18,733 nucleotides of DNA. It comes from CAYQDR01 sp964416315. GTDB taxonomy: Bacteria > Methylomirabilota > Methylomirabilia > Rokubacteriales > DASRDR01. Each line of letters opens with the position of its first letter. Position 1 is the stretch's first letter. Positions 14,165 to 18,733 of the stretch are shown here, in pieces. The translations under genes were made by a program, and so were the position numbers. The DNA is taken from contig CAYQDR010000093.1 of NCBI GenBank assembly GCA_964416315.1, forward strand, positions 1 to 18,733, written 5' to 3'. The notes under the pieces were generated by a model. That model had not been told where the DNA came from. It saw only the letters and a program-made list of their open reading frames with translations, and made no database searches.

Positions 14165-14743
14165 TCACTCCCCGACGCGACGGCGGACACCGTCGAGGAT
14201 CAGGTCCGCGTACTGCTCGGCGATCTGCTTCATGGCGAGGCGGCCCTGCGGGCGGTACCAGCGGTGCACGGAGTTGACGAGCCCGAGGATGGCGTAGACG
14301 GTCAGCTTCGCGTCCAGGTCCGGGCGGAGGGCGCCCGCGGCGATCCCCTCGCGGACCAGGGCGACCCACCGGGCCTCGAACTCCTTGACCTCCCCGATGA
14401 GCCGCCGCCGGAGCCGCGCCGGCAGGTTCGGCAGCTCGCGCAGGAACACCCCGGTGACGTGCGGCTGCGCGGCCATCCAGTCGAGGTGGAAGCAGATGGC
14501 GGCCCGGATCTTCTCGTCGGCGGGCAGGCGCGCGTCGTCGGCGCCCGGGAGCCCCTTCCGGAGCAGCTCCATCCCGCGGAGGAGCACCTCGCCGAGGAGC
14601 TGCTCCTTGCTGCGGACGTGGTGGTAGAGGCTTCCCTTGAGGAGTCCGACGCGGCGGGCCACCTGCTGGACGGAGGCGCCCCGGTAGCCCAGCTCGTTGA
14701 AGAGCTCCGCCGCGCGCTCGAGGATCTCCTCGTGCCGGCCCAC
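14165..14743 (-). CDS. TetR-family transcriptional regulator (KstR2-like C-terminal domain)
   Basis: A 192-residue regulator. Residues 5-50 form the TetR DNA-binding domain, with the helix-turn-helix in GYRGASVQQVARRVGLLKGS and the usual LYHHVRSKEQLL after it. The ligand domain has the LDAKLTVYAILGLVNSVHRW and YRPQGRL segments found in KstR2-like regulators that sense CoA thioesters of ring-degradation intermediates; that parallel is from family memory, not proven here. It is the first gene of the transporter/ligase operon (GTG start, GGAGG upstream) and probably represses it until an acyl-CoA appears. The perfect palindrome at 15788-15805 is a possible target. Confidence 0.9.
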   Translation of the reverse strand: MGRHEEILERAAELFNELGYRGASVQQVARRVGLLKGSLYHHVRSKEQLLGEVLLRGMELLRKGLPGADDARLPADEKIRAAICFHLDWMAAQPHVTGVFLRELPNLPARLRRRLIGEVKEFEARWVALVREGIAAGALRPDLDAKLTVYAILGLVNSVHRWYRPQGRLAMKQIAEQYADLILDGVRRRVGE

Positions 14744-15138
14744 CCGGCCTCCGCCTCTCTAGCGCCGAGCCAAGTAGCTTCGGCGAGGCGCCGCGGGTCC
14801 TGTCGCCGATTCGCCCCGGACGCGCCTCGGCTGCGTCACCCGTTCGCGCCCTGCCGCGATTCGCTGAATCGCCGCAGGAACGCGAAGGGGTCCCACTTCG
14901 CCTCGGCGCGCCGGGGTCCTCACCGGCGCCACCCGCGGCGGCCCCGTCGCCGAATTTCGTTGGATGAGCACTCTAAGTCTTGCAGGGGTGAAGTCTGCAC
15001 GACTGGCAGACCTGTGCCGTGGTCGAGACGCGAGCAGCCCAAGGACGCAGGGAGGAGGCGGCCCGAGGCGTATGCCGCATACGTTGAGGGCCGCCGACGA
15101 CCGAGGACGACGGGATGCGACGCGGATCGGCCACGGCG
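14744..15138. other. 395-nt intergenic region with several inverted repeats
   Basis: No convincing gene is seen. It must carry the promoter of the TetR-liv operon, but no good -35/-10 pair stands out. It holds a strong hairpin at 14850-14878 (12 pairs interrupted by one C-C, loop GCT), a perfect 15-nt odd palindrome CGTATGC-C-GCATACG at 15069-15083, and a 6-bp repeat GTCTGC/GCAGAC at 14993-15011. Two similar stretches containing GTCGCCGATTCG and GTCGCCGAATTTCG lie about 150 bp apart. None is followed by a T-run on either strand, so simple rho-independent terminators are unlikely. Confidence 0.5.
14850..14878. repeat. Long imperfect hairpin
   Basis: CCTGC-C-GCGATTC, loop GCT, GAATCGC-C-GCAGG: seven perfect pairs next to the loop, one C-C mismatch, five more pairs. 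It lies between two minus-strand genes. It could be a REP-like element, a processing site or an mRNA-stabilising structure; there is no T-run to call it an intrinsic terminator. Confidence 0.5.
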
Positions 15139-15717
15139 CTAGAGGACCCCGGGCTTGACCTTCATCTCGTAGTACCCGGGGTTGAGCGTGATGCCCAGCG
15201 CGTCCGCGACCCGGTCGAAGTGGTTGAAGATGCCGATGACCTGGACCGCGTCGAGGATCTCCTCGTCCCGGAGGCCGAGGGCGCGGAGCCGCTCGATGTC
15301 CTCGCGCGTGCACGTCCACGGCTCGCGCGTCACCTTCACCGCATAGTCCAGGAGGGCGCGGGTCGTCGGGTCGAGGGCGGCCTTCGTGTAATCGGTCCGG
15401 ATCTGCCGCGCCAGCTCCACGTCCCCGGTCTCGACACGCAGAAACTCTGCGTGAGCCTCGGTTCAGTAGTGGCACCGGTTCGTCTTCGAGACCACGGCGG
15501 CGATCATCTCGCGCTGCGCGCGCGTGAGGCCCGAGTCGGGGTCGTACATGACCGCGTTGACGAGCTGCATCGCGGCGCGCATGATGTTGGGCCGGATGCT
15601 GTGGACCTTCATGATGTGGGGCACCCACCCCCGCTGCGCGACGAACCCCTCGTACGCGTTCTTGACGAACCCGGTGGCCTCCGCCTCGTCCACCATGCGG
15701 ATCCAGGCATGCTCCAT
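15139..15717 (-). CDS. AhpD-like (peroxidase-related) selenoprotein with CxxU motif
   Basis: Read through the in-frame TGA at 15463-15465 this is a 192-residue single-domain protein. Around the site it reads REMIAAVVSKTNRCHY-U-TEAHAEFLR: Glu70, Cys82, Sec85 and His89 match the AhpD spacing E-x11-C-xx-C-xxx-H, with TGA at the second cysteine. The remaining C-terminal half (LGLRDEEILDAVQVIGIFNH, FDRVADALGI) is the normal helical AhpD ending, so the protein is full length. A perfect 8-bp stem-loop starts 9 nt after the TGA. AGGAGG precedes ATG 15717. Expected role: thiol/selenol peroxidase or related redox protein of the carboxymuconolactone decarboxylase superfamily. Ignoring Sec would split it into 15463-15717 and 15139-15420 and lose the 14 codons between them. 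Confidence 0.87.
15435..15453 (-). promoter_or_regulatory. Candidate bacterial SECIS stem-loop of the second selenoprotein
   Basis: In the mRNA, CACGCAGA, loop GTT, then TCTGCGTG: eight perfect pairs with G as first loop base followed by U. The loop G lies 17 nt after the TGA, within the 16-37 nt window described for bacterial SECIS elements. The hairpin is inside the coding region and keeps the frame open, as bacterial SECIS elements must. Confidence 0.7.
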
Positions 15718-15787
15718 GCGCCGGCCCTCCTGGCGGATGACCCGCCTCCGCGGCCGCCGGGCGCCCGTTCCGGCCCCGTGCCCGCGT

Positions 15788-15805
15788 CTACCAAACGTTT
15801 GGTAG
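15788..15805. promoter_or_regulatory. Perfect 18-bp palindromic operator
   Basis: CTACCAAACGTTTGGTAG is a perfect inverted repeat of 9-bp half-sites, typical in size for a TetR-family operator. On the minus strand it lies directly after a possible promoter (TTGACA at 15835-15830, 18-nt spacer, weak -10 TACGAC at 15811-15806), so it would cover the start site of the selenoprotein transcript. It is also upstream of the divergent membrane-protein gene at 15885. The TetR protein at 14165-14743 is the nearest candidate to bind it (inference). Confidence 0.7.
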
Positions 15806-15884
15806 GTCGTACCGCGAGAGGCGGGTCCGTGTCAAGGCCTTCCGCGGCGGGCCCTCGGGCGCGCCGGTCCCCCTCCTCCCGGTA

Positions 15885-17549
15885 ATGCCCGCCCTCGCCC
15901 GACAGCCACCCCGGCTCGTCACCTTCCTGGCCGTCCTGCTCCTCGCCCTCGGGACCACCGGCGGAGCCCTGATCTCCGTGCTGCGGCCCCAGGTGCAGCG
16001 CTATGCCACGGCCCGCATCCTTGCGGCGCGCGAGGTCCACAACCTCTCCGGCTCCCGCGACTACGACCTCGAGGTGGCGGCCGAGATCGTCTTCACGATC
16101 GAGGCGGGGCTCTCCTTCTTCCACACCCACGCGGAGGGGATGGGGGTCATCCTCCTGTTCGCCGGGACGGCGGTCTCCAGCCTGGTGGCGCGCGGCTGGC
16201 TCCGCCGGGGCGTGAGCGCCCTCGTCGGCCTCTCGTTCCTCTTCCCCGTGGGCTACCTGGCCTACAGCGGTCTCATCCTCGGCTACGGGAAGGACCGCGG
16301 GATCGCGCTGGCGGAGCAGTGGCTGCTGATCCCCTTCGGGTCGGCGGCGATCGCCGCGCTCCTCGTCGCGTGCGGCGCGGCCGTCGTCGCGCTGGCCGGC
16401 CGGCGCCGGGCGGCGCGCGCGGAGGCCGGGGCCCGGGGGGCCGGGGCCGCACTGCCCGCCGCGGACGCCTGGTCCCCGCCACCCGGCGCGGTGCTGCTGG
16501 CCGCGATCCTCCTCATCGCGCTGGCGGAGATCGCCGGCGCGTCTCTGGGACGGTGGACGCCGGAGATCCGGACGGTCGCCCGGGCGTGGATCCTCGCGAC
16601 CCCGGCGGCCCACGGGCTCGTCGGCAGTCGCGACGTGGACGACGAGATCGTCGCGGAGGCCCTCGTGAAGCTCGACGGCGGGCTTCGCCTCTTTCACCTG
16701 CACGCCGAGGGGATCGGGCTCGTGATCTTCGCCGGGGGACTGGTGATCAGCACGCTGGTCGCGGCCCCCCGGCTGCGGCGCGTCCTGCACGCGCTGCTCG
16801 CGGTGGGCGGGTTCGGGTTCCCCTTCGGCTACCTCCTCTGGAGCGGGCTCATCCCGTCTCTCGGCATCGAGCGGGCCCGGAGGCTCGCCGAGGCGGTCGT
16901 GTTGATCCCCTTCGGGGTCGCCCTCGTCGGGGCGTTGTGGCTCCTGAGCGGCCTCCTGGCCTGGCAGCTCTGCCGCGGCGGGGCGCGGCGGGGAGAGGAC
17001 GCGCCCGTCCCGGCACCCGGCGGCATGGCCCTGCCGCCCGTGAGCCTGGTGCTGGCGTCCATGCTCCTGCTCGTGGTCGCGGAGGTGGGCGGCGCCTCCA
17101 TGGTCCGCTTCAAGACCGACATCGAGCGGGCCAACCGCCAGCGCGTGGAGGCCCGGGCCCAGGTGCACGGCCTGGTCGGGGTCCGGCAGGTGGATGCGGA
17201 GACGGTGGACCGGCTGCTTGCGCGGGCGGACTTCGCGCTGCGCCTGTTCCACCTCCACGGCGAGGGGATGGCGCTGGTCATGTTCGCGGGGGGGATGACG
17301 ATCCGGAGGCTCCGGGCGGCCCCCTCCCTAGGGCGTTTGCTCTATGCTATGCTCGGCGCGGGCGGGTTCCTCTATCCCTTCGGCTATCTGGCCTGGAGCT
17401 TGATGATTCCGGCACTCGGACTCGACCCGAGCAAGGACGTCGCGGAGTACGCGGTGTGGATCCCGTTCGGCGGCGCCGCACTGGCGGCCACCGGGATCAT
17501 CGCGGGGATCCTCGCGCTGGAGCTGGTCAGGGAGGGGCGTCGCGGGTGA
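15885..17549 (+). CDS. Membrane protein of three tandem repeats with HxHxEG motifs, unknown family
   Basis: A 554-residue, very hydrophobic protein that I do not recognise. It consists of three repeats of about 185-190 residues (near 10-172, 200-365, 385-548). Each has a membrane helix, then HxLxGxRxxDxE (His52, His243, His428), then FHxHxEG (His80/82, His271/273, His456/458) starting a second helix with FAGG/FAGT, then a third with (F/Y)PxGYLxxS, then a fourth with IPFG. That gives about 12 membrane segments with three conserved histidines per repeat, a pattern that could bind metal or haem. Linkers 173-198 and 363-380 are Ala/Arg/Gly/Pro-rich and probably cytoplasmic. ATG 15885 has no strong Shine-Dalgarno (CCTCCTCCCGGTA precedes). 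Its stop overlaps the next gene by 4 nt. Confidence 0.85.
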   Translation: MPALARQPPRLVTFLAVLLLALGTTGGALISVLRPQVQRYATARILAAREVHNLSGSRDYDLEVAAEIVFTIEAGLSFFHTHAEGMGVILLFAGTAVSSLVARGWLRRGVSALVGLSFLFPVGYLAYSGLILGYGKDRGIALAEQWLLIPFGSAAIAALLVACGAAVVALAGRRRAARAEAGARGAGAALPAADAWSPPPGAVLLAAILLIALAEIAGASLGRWTPEIRTVARAWILATPAAHGLVGSRDVDDEIVAEALVKLDGGLRLFHLHAEGIGLVIFAGGLVISTLVAAPRLRRVLHALLAVGGFGFPFGYLLWSGLIPSLGIERARRLAEAVVLIPFGVALVGALWLLSGLLAWQLCRGGARRGEDAPVPAPGGMALPPVSLVLASMLLLVVAEVGGASMVRFKTDIERANRQRVEARAQVHGLVGVRQVDAETVDRLLARADFALRLFHLHGEGMALVMFAGGMTIRRLRAAPSLGRLLYAMLGAGGFLYPFGYLAWSLMIPALGLDPSKDVAEYAVWIPFGGAALAATGIIAGILALELVREGRRG

Positions 17550-18268
17550 GCGGCGTGACCCGCGTCCTGGCCCTGACCTGCGCGCTCCTGCTCGCCCCGG
17601 GCCTCGCGGGTGCGCACCACGTGGGCGCGTTCACGCCGAAGGACACCGACCTCACCGTCAACTTCAAGCAGATCAAGGCGGCGGCGCAGGCGGGACGGTT
17701 CGACGCCGCGCTCCGCCTGTTCGACGAGGGTGTGCTCCACGACACGATGGAGAAGCACGAGAAACGGCTGCCGGCCGGGCTCGAGGACGGCCTGCGGGCA
17801 TCGCTCGGGGCCCGGGACCTGCCGGGGGTGGAGCTTCGCCTCTCGATCTTCCTCACCTTCCTCACGGGCGAGCGCGTCCGCGAGGCGGTGGCGCGCGTGC
17901 GGGATCCGGGGCTGCCCCCGGAGCGCCGGCGGGAGGACGCCCGGAAGATCCTCAACGCGGCCTGGCGCTACTACAACCTCGCCGACTTCGTCGTCTCACA
18001 GCAGAACCCGAAGGCGGCCGTCGCCCTCCGCATGGCCTTCGAGGACGCGCAGACGTACCTCGGGGGGATGATGGCGGACCCGATGTGGGCCGCCGGATCG
18101 GGCTCGGGCGGCCCGGGTGGATCGAATGTCGCGGCGCCGGCGGCCGTGGACGAGGGGAAGGCCCTGACAGCCCTCGGCGTCATGGAACGCGCGCTCGGAG
18201 AGTTCATCCTGGAGGGGGCGCGGGTAGCCCGGAAAGGGGGCGCGAAGACGTTTCTGCCCCGGCGGTGA
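17546..18268 (+). CDS. Exported hypothetical protein coupled to the triple-repeat membrane protein
   Basis: A 240-residue protein starting at GTG 17546, which overlaps the upstream stop (GTGA). Residues 1-23 form a signal peptide (VTRVLALTCALLLAPGLAGA) and the mature protein probably begins HHVGAF, with two histidines at its N-terminus. The body is helical: NFKQIKAAAQAGRFDAALRL, then a segment with HDTMEKHEKRLP, a helix near LRLSIFLTFLTG, and DARKILNAAWRYYNLADFVV, followed by a Gly/Ser linker (AAGSGSGGPGGS) and a last helix. Spacing and coupling suggest a periplasmic partner of the membrane protein. The AAWRYYNLADF segment faintly recalls periplasmic domains tied to iron transport, but not enough to name it. 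Confidence 0.78.
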   Translation: MSGVTRVLALTCALLLAPGLAGAHHVGAFTPKDTDLTVNFKQIKAAAQAGRFDAALRLFDEGVLHDTMEKHEKRLPAGLEDGLRASLGARDLPGVELRLSIFLTFLTGERVREAVARVRDPGLPPERRREDARKILNAAWRYYNLADFVVSQQNPKAAVALRMAFEDAQTYLGGMMADPMWAAGSGSGGPGGSNVAAPAAVDEGKALTALGVMERALGEFILEGARVARKGGAKTFLPRR

Positions 18269-18329
18269 GCCGGGGCGTGGCCGGTCAGAGCCCGCCGGAG
18301 GATAGGGCGGCGGCGACAAGGAGGAAGCT

Positions 18330-18733
18330 ATGGTCTGGAAGCGGTGTGTCGGGCTCGTCGTGGGTGCAGGCCTCGCCCTCGGAGGAGCGCTCCCGGCGCT
18401 GGCGCAGGACGTCATCAAGATCGGGGACCTGGGTTCCAAGGTGGGCGTCTTCGAAGGGTACGGCCGCTGGCAAACCTACGGGGTCGTGCTGGCCGTGGAG
18501 GAGATCAACGCCAAGGGCGGGCTGCTTGGCAAGAAGCTCGAGGTGATCTCGGAGGACGACGACACCAAACCCGGCCCCGCGGTCCGCAAGGCCGAGAAGC
18601 TGATCCTCCAGGATGGTGTCAAACTCCTGGTGGGGTCAATCTCGAGCGGCGCCACGATGGCCGTCATGGACGTCACCAAGAAGCACAAGACGCTCCACTG
18701 GAACGCCGTGTCGTGCGCCGAGTTCATGCGGAC
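18330..18733 (+). CDS. Liv-type ABC transporter substrate-binding protein, 5' part
   Basis: The first 134 codons of a periplasmic binding protein, cut by the window edge. A signal peptide (VVGAGLALGGALPALAQ) is followed by DVIKIGDLGSKVGVFEGYGR, then VVLAVEEINAKGGLLGKKLE and the VISEDDDTKPGPAVRKAEKL segment, with LVGSISSGATMAVMDV after it: the standard N-lobe of Peripla_BP_6 / Liv-type receptors. AAGGAGG lies at 18319-18325, 4 nt before ATG 18330. It is on the opposite strand from livHMGF but may supply that transporter, or another one further right. It follows the exported hypothetical gene by 61 nt. Confidence 0.93.
   Translation, partial: MVWKRCVGLVVGAGLALGGALPALAQDVIKIGDLGSKVGVFEGYGRWQTYGVVLAVEEINAKGGLLGKKLEVISEDDDTKPGPAVRKAEKLILQDGVKLLVGSISSGATMAVMDVTKKHKTLHWNAVSCAEFMR

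Noticed and set aside
14759..15628. 289-codon minus-strand frame overlapping the second selenoprotein
   Set aside because: The product is Arg/Pro/Ala-rich without family features; the overlapping AhpD frame is far better supported. Its 14759-15138 part was considered as a gene in the intergenic region but shows no recognisable domain.
15609..17258. 549-codon minus-strand frame opposite the triple-repeat membrane protein
   Set aside because: Charged low-complexity product, antisense to a protein with clear internal repeats and membrane segments.
1..18733. CRISPR arrays, tRNA/rRNA genes, insertion sequences, prophage
   Set aside because: No regularly spaced repeats, no tRNA- or rRNA-like segments and no transposase or phage genes were seen on reading both strands.

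Overview
The window is very GC-rich (roughly 70 %), with long shadow frames, GTG starts and 3-4 nt operon junctions. It holds a branched-chain-amino-acid-type (Liv/HAAT) ABC importer, CoA ligases of the aromatic/alicyclic acid type, a CoxL-like molybdenum hydroxylase, a reductive-dehalogenase-like protein and two apparent selenoproteins. This mix fits an uncultivated soil or subsurface bacterium such as Candidatus Rokubacteria / Methylomirabilota. That is inference from gene content; no marker gene is present.

Layout. 45-1703 (-): acyl-CoA synthetase. 1846-2575 (+): Phd/PIN toxin-antitoxin pair with its own promoter and operator-like repeats. 2586-2973 (-): gene debris, including a relic of a reductive dehalogenase Fe-S motif. 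2995-5382 (-): orphan xanthine/CO dehydrogenase-type molybdopterin subunit. 5402-5576 (-): debris joining a CoA-ligase N-terminus to a short-chain-dehydrogenase C-terminus. 5721-6426 (+): RHH/PIN toxin-antitoxin pair with a near-consensus promoter that appears to give leaderless mRNA. 6528-7085 (-): exported hypothetical protein. 7115-7306 (-): methyltransferase C-terminal relic. 7339-14743 (-): one operon, TetR regulator - livH - livM - livG - livF - benzoate-CoA-ligase-like enzyme - AhpD-like selenoprotein - reductive-dehalogenase-like protein. 15139-15717 (-): second AhpD-like selenoprotein, with an 18-bp perfect palindrome in its promoter region. 15885-18268 (+): a membrane protein made of three tandem repeats, translationally coupled to an exported protein. 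18330-end (+): start of a Liv-type substrate-binding protein.

Main result. Two separate AhpD/carboxymuconolactone-decarboxylase-family genes are each interrupted by an in-frame TGA at the same catalytic position, the second cysteine of CxxC-xxx-H. Reading resumes in frame with family-typical sequence, and each TGA is followed at bacterial-SECIS distance by a strong stem-loop (8 bp perfect in one case, 7 bp in the other). Both are best read as selenocysteine CxxU proteins that standard gene callers would split in two.

How the genes may work together (inference): the TetR protein senses a substrate or its CoA ester; LivHMGF with a binding protein imports an amphipathic carboxylate; the ligase makes the CoA thioester; the selenoprotein and the corrinoid/Fe-S reductive-dehalogenase-like protein perform or protect redox chemistry on it. 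The intervals between the intact genes at 1.7-7.3 kb are mostly fossils of the same kinds of catabolic gene, which suggests repeated gain and loss in this region.
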